A stretch of DNA of 64,000 nt from Micromonospora sp. WMMD812 (GCF_027497215.1 NZ_CP114904.1:4786001-4850000), one strand, 5' to 3'. Counted from the first letter of the stretch, positions 1-8,603 are shown. The notes: generated by a model not told the origin, from the letters alone. Program-made: numbers and translations.

Positions 1-288
1 GGCGAACCGGGCCGGGTCGAGCGTCTCGTCCACCCCGAAGAAGACCAGGGGGAGCAGCAGCCAGCCGAGCACCAGCAGGCCGCCGCCGAAGGCGGCCACC
101 ATGAGCGCGTACCGGCCGCCGTCGGCCAGGCCCGGGGCGGCGAACACGAAGAACCCGCTGGCCGCGAACCACAGCCCGACCAGCGAGCCGATCACGAACA
201 GCGCGATCCGCCAGCCCTGGCCGCGGAAGTTGTTGCCCATCACCCGCAGCTTGAGCCGGACGAAGTGCCGGGCGGAGACGGGCCGCAC
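1..288 (-). CDS. ABC transporter permease, N-terminal part (runs off the left edge)
   Basis: The 96 visible residues begin at a GTG 17 bases after the stop of the upstream ATPase gene, on the same strand. After a basic N-terminus (RHFVRLKLRVMGNNF) there are two hydrophobic stretches, about residues 28-52 and 61-85, followed by FFGVDETLDPARF. I read this as the membrane subunit of the exporter whose ATPase lies at 306-1070. The tight spacing and shared strand make a two-gene operon likely. The C-terminal part is outside the window, so total length and number of membrane segments cannot be given. The cargo is unknown. Confidence 0.75.
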   Translation of the reverse strand, partial: MRPVSARHFVRLKLRVMGNNFRGQGWRIALFVIGSLVGLWFAASGFFVFAAPGLADGGRYALMVAAFGGGLLVLGWLLLPLVFFGVDETLDPARFA

Positions 289-305
289 CGGCCCGGGCGC
301 TGCGC

Positions 306-1070
306 TCAGTTGGACAGCCACGCCAGCTCCTCGCCGGTCGCCACGCGCCCGCCGACCACCTCGACGAAGACGTCCTCCAGCGAGCGGTCGCCGCGCACCT
401 GGCCGATGGTGCCGACGCGCTTGATGGTGCCCTCGGCCAGGATCGCCACGTGCGAGCAGAGCCGCTCGACCACCTCCATGACGTGGCTGGAGAAGACGAC
501 CGTCCCGCCGCCGCCGACGTACCGCTGGAGGATGTCCCGGATCAGCGCCGCCGATACCGGGTCGACCGCCTCGAACGGCTCGTCGAGCACCAGCAGGCGG
601 GGCCCGTGCAGCAGCGCGCAGGCCAGGCCGATCTTCTTCTTCATGCCGGCCGAGTAGTCGACCACCAGGGTGCGGCCGGCGTCGGACAGCGCCAGCACGT
701 CGAGCAACTCGGCCGCCCGCTGGTCGACCACCGCCGGGTCCATCCCGCGCAGCAGGCCGTGGTACGCGAGCAGCTCCGCCCCGCTGAGCCGGTCGAAGAG
801 GCGTACGCCGTCGGGCATGACGCCGAGCAGCTGCTTCGCGCGGACCGGGTCGGCCCAGACGTCGTGCCCGAGCACCCAGGCCTGGCCGTGGTCCGGCCGG
901 AGGAGCCCGACCGCCATCGACAGGGTGGTGGTCTTGCCGGCGCCGTTCGGGCCGAGCAGGCCGTAGAAGGAGCCGGCCGGGACGTCCAGGTCGACGCCGG
1001 CCACCGCGACCTTGCTGTCGAACCGCTTCGCCAGGCCGCGCAGCGCCAGCGCCGGGTGCTCACCAGTCAT
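306..1070 (-). CDS. ABC transporter ATP-binding protein
   Basis: This is a 254-residue ABC ATPase. The Walker A motif GPNGAGKTT is at about residues 40-48, the signature is in the variant form YSAGMKKK, and Walker B is LLVLDEPF followed by the D-loop. Length and motif order match single-domain ABC-2 type export ATPases that energise a separate permease. The ATG chosen leaves a normal ABC N-terminus; the frame stays open 30 codons upstream, but that part reads as non-coding. The gene is followed by the permease at 1-288 and faces a sigma-factor gene across a region with a perfect 13-bp-arm palindrome at 1111-1139, which could control it. The substrate is not evident. Confidence 0.93.
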   Translation of the reverse strand: MTGEHPALALRGLAKRFDSKVAVAGVDLDVPAGSFYGLLGPNGAGKTTTLSMAVGLLRPDHGQAWVLGHDVWADPVRAKQLLGVMPDGVRLFDRLSGAELLAYHGLLRGMDPAVVDQRAAELLDVLALSDAGRTLVVDYSAGMKKKIGLACALLHGPRLLVLDEPFEAVDPVSAALIRDILQRYVGGGGTVVFSSHVMEVVERLCSHVAILAEGTIKRVGTIGQVRGDRSLEDVFVEVVGGRVATGEELAWLSN

Positions 1071-1110
1071 GCGTCCGACCGTATCCGTCCCGCACCAGAA
1101 CTGCGGCCGC

Positions 1111-1153
1111 CGCAGGGATGACCTCCGGTCATCCCTGCGATTGACCCGGGTCA
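1111..1153. promoter_or_regulatory. two adjacent perfect palindromes in a divergent promoter region
   Basis: Positions 1111-1123 (CGCAGGGATGACC) and 1127-1139 (GGTCATCCCTGCG) are exact inverted 13-bp arms with a TCC spacer. A second palindrome, TGACCCGGGTCA, follows at 1142-1153. They lie between the divergent starts of the ABC ATPase (1070) and the sigma factor (1213). Symmetry and position suggest an operator for a dimeric repressor, but no regulator gene adjoins. Confidence 0.6.
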
Positions 1154-1212
1154 GCTGCAACCGGTTCGCCCGCTGGCGGGTGACGAAGGCAGGGACGCGA
1201 GAGGGAGGGACA

Positions 1213-1713
1213 TTGGGAAACGACGACGGGTTCGAGGAGTTCTATCGAACCACCAGACATCGGGTCGTCACGGTGCTCTACGCACTCGGCGGCGACCTGG
1301 CCGAGGCGCAGGACGCCGCGCAGGAAGCGTACGTGCGGGCCTGGCAGCGGTGGGAGCGGATCAGCGCCTACGGCGATGCGGAGGCGTGGGTGCGGACGGT
1401 CGGTCACCGGTTGCTGATCAACCGGTGGCGCAAGATCCGGAACGGGCTCGTCGCCTACCGCCGGCACGGCACGGACCCCGCCGTGCCGCCACCTTCGGAG
1501 AACACCGTCGCCCTGGTGGCGGCGCTTCGCCGGTTGCCCGCCGAACAACGCGAGGCCATCGTGCTGCACCACCTGGCCGATCTGTCGGTCGCCGAGATCG
1601 CGGCCCAGACCAGCGCCCCGACCGGAACCGTCAAGGCCCGCCTCGCCCGCGGCCGGAAATCCCTGGCCACCATGCTCGACACCGTCCTCCCGGAGGAGGT
1701 CACCCATGCCTGA
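1213..1713 (+). CDS. SigE-family ECF RNA polymerase sigma factor
   Basis: The protein has 166 residues. Sigma-70 region 2 is at about residues 10-80 (FEEFYRTTRHRVVTVLYAL, then AQDAAQEAYVRAWQRW) and region 4 at about 105-155 (LRRLPAEQREAIVLHHLADLS, then IAAQTSAPTGTVKARLARG, a helix-turn-helix). This is the size and pattern of the actinobacterial SigE-like ECF class. I chose a TTG start because GAGGGAGGGA lies directly before it and the protein then begins at the usual point; the frame is open further upstream but reads as non-coding. It overlaps the next gene by 8 bases, so the two are translationally coupled. The target promoters are unknown. Confidence 0.88.
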   Translation: MGNDDGFEEFYRTTRHRVVTVLYALGGDLAEAQDAAQEAYVRAWQRWERISAYGDAEAWVRTVGHRLLINRWRKIRNGLVAYRRHGTDPAVPPPSENTVALVAALRRLPAEQREAIVLHHLADLSVAEIAAQTSAPTGTVKARLARGRKSLATMLDTVLPEEVTHA

Positions 1714-2551
1714 CCAGCTCTTCACCGATCTCTACCGGCACACGGAGAACCTGACCTGGGCGCCCACCGACCAGGTGCGCCGGCGCGGCCGGCAACGCAC
1801 CCGGCGTGCCCGGGTGGCCGCCGGCCTCGCCGGCGTCGTCGCGGTGGCCGTGATCGCCACCGGTGCCGTGGCACTGGCCGGTGGCCCGGACGCGGCCCCG
1901 CCCTTTCCGCCCGCCACCGACTCGCCGACGCCCACTCCGTCCACCGGGCCGAGCCGCGCCGCCGATCCGACGCCGAGCAACAGCGGCAGCCCCACCGGTC
2001 GGACGCCGTCGAATCCGGCGACGGCCGACGGCGGACCGGCCACGTCGAACGTGGACATCCCCCCTGCGGCGATGCTGCAACTGGCCGACCTGCCGTCGGG
2101 CTTCACCGCGGCGGACGAGGCTCCGGACGGCGACTGGACCCTCGCGTCGACCACCGTTTACTGCCGCAACCAGTCGCCGTCGCTGGCCGTGCGCCAGGTC
2201 GCCGACCGGGACCGGGTCTTCGACTCGCCCACCGACTCGGTGATCCAGCGCGTCACCCGGCACTCCGGCGATGGCGCCGCGAGTTCCATGGACCGGGTAC
2301 GCGACCTGGTCGGTGACTGTGTTCCCTACCGGCCCGGCGACTCGCTGTCGATTCTGGCGGACGGCCTCGGTGGGGACGAGTCCCTGCTCGTCGGCTCGCT
2401 CATCGAGGGGGAGCCGAGCCGGTGGCTCTTCGTCCGGCGGGGTGATCTCGTGGCGCAGCTCCGGATGGACGAGGCCACCACACCGGCGGAGGCCCGCGGG
2501 TATGCCCGGAAGGTGGCCGACCGGCTCTGCGCCGGCACCGACGCCTGCTGA
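1706..2551 (+). CDS. membrane-anchored partner of the sigma factor, probable anti-sigma-like protein
   Basis: This 281-residue protein has a short cytoplasmic N-terminus (LYRHTENLTWAPTDQVRRRG), one membrane helix at about residues 37-59, a Pro/Thr/Ser-rich linker at about 63-115, and an external globular domain. The same layout recurs in the partners of the other two sigma factors here (10014-10832 and 58119-59006), especially the Arg-rich patch just before the helix. No zinc-binding anti-sigma motif (HxxxCxxC) is visible, so the anti-sigma role is inferred only from operon position and topology. The external domain could sense the extracellular signal. The gene overlaps the end of the sigma gene. 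Confidence 0.7.
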   Translation: MPDQLFTDLYRHTENLTWAPTDQVRRRGRQRTRRARVAAGLAGVVAVAVIATGAVALAGGPDAAPPFPPATDSPTPTPSTGPSRAADPTPSNSGSPTGRTPSNPATADGGPATSNVDIPPAAMLQLADLPSGFTAADEAPDGDWTLASTTVYCRNQSPSLAVRQVADRDRVFDSPTDSVIQRVTRHSGDGAASSMDRVRDLVGDCVPYRPGDSLSILADGLGGDESLLVGSLIEGEPSRWLFVRRGDLVAQLRMDEATTPAEARGYARKVADRLCAGTDAC

Positions 2552-2581
2552 CTCGCGGCGCCCGGCGGCCCTGTGCGGCCC

Positions 2582-4222
2582 TTATGGCCGGAGCGCCTCG
2601 GGGGCGTGCAGGCGGAGCATCGTGGCCCCCACATCGGCCGGGGCGCGGCGACGGGAGGCGATCGACACCACCACCATGACGGTGAAGGCGAGGGGGACCG
2701 TCCAGGCGGCCGGCTGCGCGATGAGCGTGGCCGGCCAGCCGTCCAGTGCCGGCCCGAGCACGGTTACCAGCACCGCGGCGATCGCGGCGCCGCCGCCGAC
2801 CAGGATGCCGGCGGCCGCGCCGAGGTCGGTCAGCCCGCGCCACCAGATGCCGAGCACCAGCAGCGGGCAGAAGCTGGACGCGGCGACCGCGAACGCCAGC
2901 CCGACCACCTGCGAGACGTCCAGCCCCGAGACGTTCAGCGCGAGCACCGCGGGCACCGTCCCGGCGATCACCGTGGCCAGCCGGAAGCCGCGCACCGAGC
3001 CGCGGCCGAGCACATCCGTCGAGATCACCCCGGCGACGCTGGTGAGCAGGCCGGAGGAGGTGGAGAGGAAGGCCGCGAACGCGCCGGCCGCGACGAGCGC
3101 GGCGAGCAGCCGACCGGTCAGCCCGTCGCCGAGAGCGGCGCCGGGAAGCAGCACCACCACCGCGTCGGTCTGCCCGGTGACCAGCAGTTGCGGCGTGTAG
3201 ATCCTGCCGAGCACCCCGTACAGCGTTGGCAACAGGTAGAACGCGCCGACCAGCGCCAGCACGACCAGGGTCGTGCGCCGGGCCGCCGCGCCGTCCGGAT
3301 TGGTGTAGAAGCGCACCAGCACGTGCGGCAGCCCCATCGTGCCGAGGAAGGTCGCCAGGATCAGCGAGTACGTGGCGAAGAGGCCCCGGTCGTCGTCCCC
3401 GGCCGCGCTGGGCAGCAGCCAGTCGGCGGCCCCGGTGGCCACCCCGGACACCTCGGGCACCGGGTCGCCGGCGGCGAAGGAGAGCTCGTCGCCGGGGCGT
3501 ACCTCCCGGGTCGCGCCGTCGGGGAGGGTGAGGGTGGCGCGGTGCTCGACCACGACGGTGGTGGCGGTCCGGAAGGTCGGCCCGTCGGGCGGGGTCACCG
3601 CCGGGCGGGCGTCGGCCTGCCACTGGAGGGCCAGGAAGATCGCGGGTACGGCGAGCGCGGTCAGCTTCAGCCAGTACTGGAACGCCTGGACGAAGGTGAT
3701 CGCCCGCATCCCGCCCAGCGCCACGTTGGCGGTGACCACCACGGCCACCAGCACGGCGCCCACCGGGTACGCGGAGCCGGCCACCGTGGCCAGCGTGAGC
3801 CCGGCGCCCTGGAGCTGCGGCACCAGGTAGAGCCAGCCGATGAAGATGACGAAGGCCGTGGCGAGGATGCGCAGCCGGCGGGAGCCGAGCCGCAGCTCGC
3901 AGAAGTCCGGCAGGGTGAACGCGCCGGAGCGGCGCAGCGGGGCGGCCACGAAGAGCAGCAGGGCCAGGTAGCCGGCGGCGAACCCGACCGGATACCAGAG
4001 CACGTCCACGCCGTACTTCAGGATCAGGCCGGCGACCCCGAGGAAGGACGCCGCCGACAGGTACTCCCCGCCGATGGCTGCGGCGTTCCAGGTCGGGCTG
4101 ATCGCCCGGGAGGCGACCAGGAAGTCGGAGGTGGTCCGGGCGAACCGCAGCCCGTAGAAGCCGATGCCGACGGTGATCAGGGTGACCGCGACGATCGCCG
4201 GGACGACGAGCCCGTTGCCCAT
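2582..4222 (-). CDS. sodium:solute symporter, cation/acetate symporter type
   Basis: This 546-residue polytopic protein has about 13 hydrophobic segments spread over its whole length. The N-terminal region (FARTTSDFLVASRAISP, then NAAAIGGEYLSAASFLG) is characteristic of the SSS family, in the branch close to ActP acetate permeases. These import small monocarboxylates together with sodium. A hydrophilic insert at about residues 205-265 interrupts the membrane segments. The gene lies one base after the stop of the DUF485 gene, an arrangement typical of acetate/pyruvate uptake systems. Substrate specificity cannot be read from the sequence. Confidence 0.9.
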   Translation of the reverse strand: MGNGLVVPAIVAVTLITVGIGFYGLRFARTTSDFLVASRAISPTWNAAAIGGEYLSAASFLGVAGLILKYGVDVLWYPVGFAAGYLALLLFVAAPLRRSGAFTLPDFCELRLGSRRLRILATAFVIFIGWLYLVPQLQGAGLTLATVAGSAYPVGAVLVAVVVTANVALGGMRAITFVQAFQYWLKLTALAVPAIFLALQWQADARPAVTPPDGPTFRTATTVVVEHRATLTLPDGATREVRPGDELSFAAGDPVPEVSGVATGAADWLLPSAAGDDDRGLFATYSLILATFLGTMGLPHVLVRFYTNPDGAAARRTTLVVLALVGAFYLLPTLYGVLGRIYTPQLLVTGQTDAVVVLLPGAALGDGLTGRLLAALVAAGAFAAFLSTSSGLLTSVAGVISTDVLGRGSVRGFRLATVIAGTVPAVLALNVSGLDVSQVVGLAFAVAASSFCPLLVLGIWWRGLTDLGAAAGILVGGGAAIAAVLVTVLGPALDGWPATLIAQPAAWTVPLAFTVMVVVSIASRRRAPADVGATMLRLHAPEALRP

Positions 4223-4223
4223 C

Positions 4224-4637
4224 TCAGCGCTCCGGCCGCTGGACCAGGTCGGTGAAGTCCTGCTCGTTGCGTTCGGCCAACCGCACGTAGGCCCAGCCCA
4301 CCCCGATCAGGAACGGGAAGCTGGCCACCCCGAGCAACAGCCAGGGCAGGTTCACCCCGAAAACGGTGACCCGGCCGACCGAGGGCGCGATGGCGAAGAG
4401 CCAGGGCAGCCCGCCGAGCCCGATCGCCACCACCAGGGAGAGCCGCAACGCCAGGGCGAGCTGCGCCCGCACCAACCCCCGGACGAGGGCTTCGCCGACC
4501 TGGGTCTGCTGGGTCAGCTCGGCGCGGGTGCGCATCACCCGGTCGTCCCGCCGGGCCACCTCGGCCAGCACGATCCGCGTCCGCGCGGGCGGTTCCGGCG
4601 CCCGGGGCGCCGGTACGGGATCGTCGGCAGGAGTCAC
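4224..4637 (-). CDS. DUF485 family membrane protein, symporter partner
   Basis: The protein has 137 residues. A Pro-rich N-terminus and a basic segment (RTRAELTQQTQVGEALVRGLVRAQ) precede two membrane helices at about residues 65-85 and 95-118, then a short charged tail (RLAERNEQDFTDL). DUF485 proteins are small two-helix proteins almost always encoded just before ActP-like symporters, as here. Their exact role is unsettled, and an accessory function in the transporter is a fair inference. It is the first gene of the pair, so the region 4638-4741 with its DnaA-box cluster is the likely promoter region. Confidence 0.88.
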   Translation of the reverse strand: MTPADDPVPAPRAPEPPARTRIVLAEVARRDDRVMRTRAELTQQTQVGEALVRGLVRAQLALALRLSLVVAIGLGGLPWLFAIAPSVGRVTVFGVNLPWLLLGVASFPFLIGVGWAYVRLAERNEQDFTDLVQRPER

Positions 4638-4688
4638 CTGGGCAGTCTCACCCGATCGGCCCGATTGTCAAGGGAGCCGGTCGACGCC

Positions 4689-4728
4689 TGTGGACAACCT
4701 GTGGAGAACGGATCACCCCTGTGGACAA
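4689..4728 (+). promoter_or_regulatory. cluster of three DnaA-box-like 9-mers
   Basis: TGTGGACAA occurs at 4689-4697 and 4720-4728, and the one-mismatch variant TGTGGAGAA at 4700-4708, all in the same orientation. TTGTCCACA, the reverse complement, is the consensus DnaA box of high-GC actinomycetes. The cluster lies upstream of the DUF485/symporter operon and just downstream of the DUF4173 gene. Confidence 0.55.
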
Positions 4729-4741
4729 CCGTCCCGACGGC

Positions 4742-6850
4742 TCACCAGCGGGCCGGGTACGGGCAGGTCGCGCCCGGGTCCACCGGATCCGTGCCGAGCA
4801 GCGCCCGGGCCCGCGCGCGCCCCAGGTTCGCGGCGCGGAGCCCGTCCTCGGGCAGATCGGCGGCGATGCTCCGCAGCGCGCAGGACCGCAGCGGCTCGGG
4901 GAGCCGGTCCAGGGCCGGTACGGCGTCCGCCGAGAGACCGGCGAGATAGCCGACGTCCAGCCGGCCGGTCGCCCGGTACCGGTCGACGTTGCGTTCCGCG
5001 ATCGTCCGGTCCGGGTTGACCGCCGCGAGACCGAGCAGGGCGATCACCGCCGTGGCGACCACGAGCCGTGGCAGCCACGCGCCGCGCAGCCGGAGGACGG
5101 TCACCCCGACCAGGACGAACAGCACCCCGAGCCACAGTTCGACGGTCGCCACGAAGAGCCGGAGCCGGGTCGCCCCGTACGCCTCGGTGTAGACCTGCAT
5201 CCGGTACAGCGCCGACGCCACGACGACCAGGCTGAGCAGGGTGAGCGTGCCGAGCAGCGCGCGGATCAGCACCCGGTCCGCACGGCTGCCGTGTGGCGCC
5301 CAGCGGACCGCGCCGCCGATCACCAGCAGGGTGAGCGCGGACACCGCGAGCAGTTGCCAGAAGCCGCTGCGGGCGTACTGGGCGTAGCTCAGACCGGCGG
5401 TGCGCAGCACGTGGCCCGAGCCACCGAACAGCACGGTGAGTTGCACGAGCACGAAGGCGGCGAAGAGCGCATCGAGCGTGGCGAGTGGCAGCGCCCAGTC
5501 CAGCCGGCGGACCGTGCGGGCCGGTGCCCCGCGCAGGCCGTCCAGGTCCGGTGGCCGGGTCAGCAGGTACGCCCCGCCGAGCAGGCCGGCGCCGATGAGC
5601 AGCCAGCGCAGTGTCCAGCTGGTCACCCCGGGCGCCGAGATGTCCGGCAGCAGATCGGTCACCAGGTCGGCGAAGATCGCGTCGGCGGAGGAGAAGAGGA
5701 TCCCGAACAGGGCCAGCAGCCCGATCGAGACCGCCACACTCGCGAGGGTCCGCCCGAACCCGGGGGCGTTCGGCCGGCTGGCGGACAGGCCGCGGGCCCC
5801 CCAGGGCAGAGCGCGCGCCGCCGCCGCCGGCGGCAGCACCGCCGACACCAGGATTCCCAGCGGCGTACGGCCGCCGGTCAGCGCGAGGCTCGCGGTCACC
5901 GCCGCGGCGAGCACGCAGAGCACGAAGAGCCACCCGGCGGCGCGTACCGAGCCGACCGCGACCAGCGCGATCGTCGCGGCGGCCCAGGCGACCCGGACCA
6001 CCCGTCCCGGTGCCCCCGTGGCACCGGGACGGGTGTCCGCATCGGCCGGCCCCCCGCCGGCCGCCGCCGGCGCGCTGCGCGTCCGCGCGTCTCCGCCGGT
6101 CGTTGGCGCGCCCGCCGGAATCGGCCCCGATACCGGCGTGTCCGATGCGGTCGGCTCGCCGGTCGACGCCTGCTGTGTGGACGGCTCGGCGTTCGGCCGA
6201 TCCGGTGCCTTCGGCGCGCCGGTCGGCGGCTTCGGTCCGTTCGACTCGGCGGCCGGCGCATCCGGCGCGGCGGGCGGTCCGGACGGGGTGACGCGAGGGC
6301 GGACGGCGGCAGCCGTGCCCAGCGCTCCGGCGCCGGCCAGCGAGGCCAGCAGCCATCCGGCGCCGGGGCGGTCGAACGGCACGACGGACGCGGCCACGGC
6401 CGCCGCCACGGTCACCGCCCCGAGGACCACCGGCTGGGCGCCGCCCGCCGGTCCGGGCCAGCGGCGCCGGAGCGCCGACGGTGCCGGCGGCGTGGCGGGC
6501 AACTGTGGCCGGGGCTGCCCGACAGCGGTCGGCGGGACCGTCCACTGCCCGGCCCAGGCGCCGGTGCCCGGCTCGCCCGCCGGCGCCGGCGCCGGACGTC
6601 CGGCACCGGGCCCGACGGTCGACGGTGCGGGCGCGGCCCACTGCCCGGGGCCGGGGCCGGCCGGCGGTGCGGCCGGGTGGCCCGGTCCGTGACCGGCGGC
6701 CGGCGGCGGCGCGCTCGGGTGGGCTGATCCCGGACCGGCGGCCTGCGGCGGCACGGTGCGGCCGGTGTCCGGACCGGCGGCGGCCGGAACCGTGGGTGGT
6801 GCGGAGGGAGTCGGCTCGGCGGACGGGGGCGTCGGTGCGGAGTCGGTCAT
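4742..6850 (-). CDS. DUF4173 (DUF4153-like) polytopic membrane protein with Pro/Ala-rich N-terminus
   Basis: The protein has 702 residues. About the first 140 residues are low-complexity Pro/Ala/Gly/Thr. A pair of helices, a second low-complexity block (about 215-310), and then roughly ten membrane segments follow. The C-terminal half contains WTLRWLLIGAG, SYAQYARSGFWQLLAVSAL and LYRMQVYTEAYGATRLRL, which mark the DUF4173 family. The function of the family is unknown. Its start overlaps the stop of the histidine-kinase gene (ATGA), so the three genes regulator-kinase-DUF4173 form one translationally coupled operon. This suggests an envelope-stress or envelope-sensing role. About 20 hydrophilic C-terminal residues end the chain. 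Confidence 0.85.
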   Translation of the reverse strand: MTDSAPTPPSAEPTPSAPPTVPAAAGPDTGRTVPPQAAGPGSAHPSAPPPAAGHGPGHPAAPPAGPGPGQWAAPAPSTVGPGAGRPAPAPAGEPGTGAWAGQWTVPPTAVGQPRPQLPATPPAPSALRRRWPGPAGGAQPVVLGAVTVAAAVAASVVPFDRPGAGWLLASLAGAGALGTAAAVRPRVTPSGPPAAPDAPAAESNGPKPPTGAPKAPDRPNAEPSTQQASTGEPTASDTPVSGPIPAGAPTTGGDARTRSAPAAAGGGPADADTRPGATGAPGRVVRVAWAAATIALVAVGSVRAAGWLFVLCVLAAAVTASLALTGGRTPLGILVSAVLPPAAAARALPWGARGLSASRPNAPGFGRTLASVAVSIGLLALFGILFSSADAIFADLVTDLLPDISAPGVTSWTLRWLLIGAGLLGGAYLLTRPPDLDGLRGAPARTVRRLDWALPLATLDALFAAFVLVQLTVLFGGSGHVLRTAGLSYAQYARSGFWQLLAVSALTLLVIGGAVRWAPHGSRADRVLIRALLGTLTLLSLVVVASALYRMQVYTEAYGATRLRLFVATVELWLGVLFVLVGVTVLRLRGAWLPRLVVATAVIALLGLAAVNPDRTIAERNVDRYRATGRLDVGYLAGLSADAVPALDRLPEPLRSCALRSIAADLPEDGLRAANLGRARARALLGTDPVDPGATCPYPARW

Positions 6851-7929
6851 GCCGCGTCCTCTCGGGTCGGTCCGGCGCCGGGGATGGCGACCCGGATGCG
6901 GCAGCCGGGGCCGGTGCCGCGGCTGGGATGGTCGGGGTCGAGCACCTGGATGCTTCCGCCGTGGAGTTCCACGACCCACCGGGCGATCGCGAGCCCCAGG
7001 CCCGTCCCGCCGTCGGCGGCCCGGTCGCCCCGGGTGAACCGCTCGAACACCCGCGAGCGCTCCGCCGCCGGGATGCCGGGGCCCTCGTCGGTCACCTCGA
7101 CGTGCAGTTCGCCGGCGTGTTGCTCGGCGATGACCCGGACCGTTCCGCCGGCCGGGCTGTGTCGGGCGGCGTTGTCCAGCAGGTTGGCGAAGACCTGGTG
7201 CAGCCGCCACGGGTCGGCGTGCACGGTCAGCGGCGCGGGCAGGTCCCGCAGCTGGAACCGGACGTCGAGCCCGGCACCGACGGCGCTCGCGGTGGCGTGC
7301 TCGACCGCCTCGTCCAGGAAGTCGGCGACGTCGATCCGGACCCGGCGCAGGGGCGCCACGCCGGCGTCGAGCCGGGAGATGTCCAGCAGGTCGGCGACGA
7401 GATGGCCGAGTCGCTCGGTCTGTGCGAGCGCGGCCCGCAGACTGGCCGGCTCGGGGGCGGCCACGCCGTCCACCATGTTCTCCAGCACTCCCTGCAGCGC
7501 GCTGATCGGCGTGCGCAGCTCGTGCGACACGTTCGCGATCAGCTCGCGCCGCCGCTGGTCGGCGGCGTGCAGGTCCTCGGCCATCTTGTTGAAGGCCCGG
7601 GCCAGCTCCCCCACCTCGTCCCGCGAGGTCGCGCGTACCCGGCGGGTGTAGTCGCCTCGGGCCATCGCCCCGGCCGCGGCGGTCATCTCGCGCAGCGGCG
7701 AGGTCATCCCGTGGGCCAGCACCTGCGAGGTGAGCAGCGCGACGAGGATGGCGGTGGCCGCGGTGCGGGTCGGGAGCCAGCCGATCGCGTACCAGAAGTA
7801 GGAGAGACCGGCGGCGCCGGAGCTGACCAGCAGGATCCCCAGCTTCAGCTTGATCGACCGCAGCGGGTCGAGGGGTCGGGGGAGCAGTTCGAGGATCCGG
7901 TCCACCCGGGCGACCAGCGCGGGGCTCAC
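6847..7929 (-). CDS. sensor histidine kinase (HAMP-HisKA-HATPase)
   Basis: The protein has 360 residues. Two N-terminal membrane segments (about residues 28-46 and 55-75) are separated by almost no external loop, so the kinase probably senses within the membrane. A HAMP domain follows (SPLREMTAAAGAMARGD), then the phospho-acceptor box NVSHELRTP, N-box LLDNAARHS, G1 DEGPGIP and G2 GTGLGLAIA. The GTG start overlaps the stop of the response-regulator gene (GTGA), and the stop overlaps the start of the DUF4173 gene (ATGA). It is the cognate kinase of the regulator encoded just before it. Confidence 0.95.
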   Translation of the reverse strand: MSPALVARVDRILELLPRPLDPLRSIKLKLGILLVSSGAAGLSYFWYAIGWLPTRTAATAILVALLTSQVLAHGMTSPLREMTAAAGAMARGDYTRRVRATSRDEVGELARAFNKMAEDLHAADQRRRELIANVSHELRTPISALQGVLENMVDGVAAPEPASLRAALAQTERLGHLVADLLDISRLDAGVAPLRRVRIDVADFLDEAVEHATASAVGAGLDVRFQLRDLPAPLTVHADPWRLHQVFANLLDNAARHSPAGGTVRVIAEQHAGELHVEVTDEGPGIPAAERSRVFERFTRGDRAADGGTGLGLAIARWVVELHGGSIQVLDPDHPSRGTGPGCRIRVAIPGAGPTREDAA

Positions 7930-8603
7930 GCCGGGACCTCGAGCGCGTAGCCGATGCCGTGCACGGTACGGATCAGGTCCGGACCGAGCTTGCGCCGCAA
8001 CGCCTTGACGTGGCTGTCGACGGTGCGGGTGCCGGAGCTGTCGGCCCAGCCCCAGACATCGGCGAGCAGGGCCTCCCGGGGCAGCACCGTCCGGGGCCGG
8101 CCGGCGAGGTGCACCAGCAGGTCGAACTCGGTCGGCGTGAGGTGCACATCCGCACCGGCCTTGCGGACCCGGCGCTCGGCCTGGTTGATCTCGATGTCGC
8201 CGAGGCGCAGGGCGGGCGCTGGCGTGGCCGACGCCCGGTCGACCCGGCGCAGCAGGACGTGCACCCGGGCGGCCAGCTCGCGCATGGAGAACGGCTTGGT
8301 GAGGTAGTCGTCGGCCCCCACCGCCAGACCGACCAGCAGGTCCGTCTCGTCGTCCCGCGCGGTCAGCATCAGCACCGGCACCGGGCGGTCCGCCTGGATC
8401 CGCCGGCACACCTCCAGCCCGTCGAACCCGGGCAGCATGACGTCGAGCACGACCAGGTCGGGCTGCCCGACCCGGAACCGCTCGACGGCGCTCGGGCCGT
8501 CACCCGCGATGTCGACCGTGAAGCCCTCGGCGCGCAGCCGCGCGGCGACCGATTCGGCGATGGTCGGTTCGTCCTCCACCACCAGTACCCGGCGTTCCCT
8601 CAT
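7926..8603 (-). CDS. OmpR/PhoB-family response regulator
   Basis: The protein has 225 residues. The receiver domain has acidic residues ED at 10-11, phospho-acceptor D54 in LVVLDVMLPG, a Thr in MLTAR, and Lys in YLTKPFS. A winged-helix DNA-binding domain follows at about residues 130-222 (LTPTEFDLLVHLA, then RTVDSHVKALRRKLG and RTVHGIGYAL). It is the first gene of the regulator-kinase-DUF4173 operon. Its regulon is unknown; autoregulation through 8604-8711 is plausible. Confidence 0.95.
   Translation of the reverse strand: MRERRVLVVEDEPTIAESVAARLRAEGFTVDIAGDGPSAVERFRVGQPDLVVLDVMLPGFDGLEVCRRIQADRPVPVLMLTARDDETDLLVGLAVGADDYLTKPFSMRELAARVHVLLRRVDRASATPAPALRLGDIEINQAERRVRKAGADVHLTPTEFDLLVHLAGRPRTVLPREALLADVWGWADSSGTRTVDSHVKALRRKLGPDLIRTVHGIGYALEVPA

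Noticed and set aside
2573..4255. Long plus-strand open frame across the symporter gene (and similar long frames opposite 4742-6850, 9000-9500 and 51600-52700)
   Set aside because: Composition is Gly/Arg/Gln/His/Pro-rich without domains. These are the usual mirror frames opposite high-GC genes.
4689..4728. DnaA boxes as part of oriC
   Set aside because: Only three boxes, no AT-rich unwinding region, and no dnaA, dnaN or gidB genes nearby.
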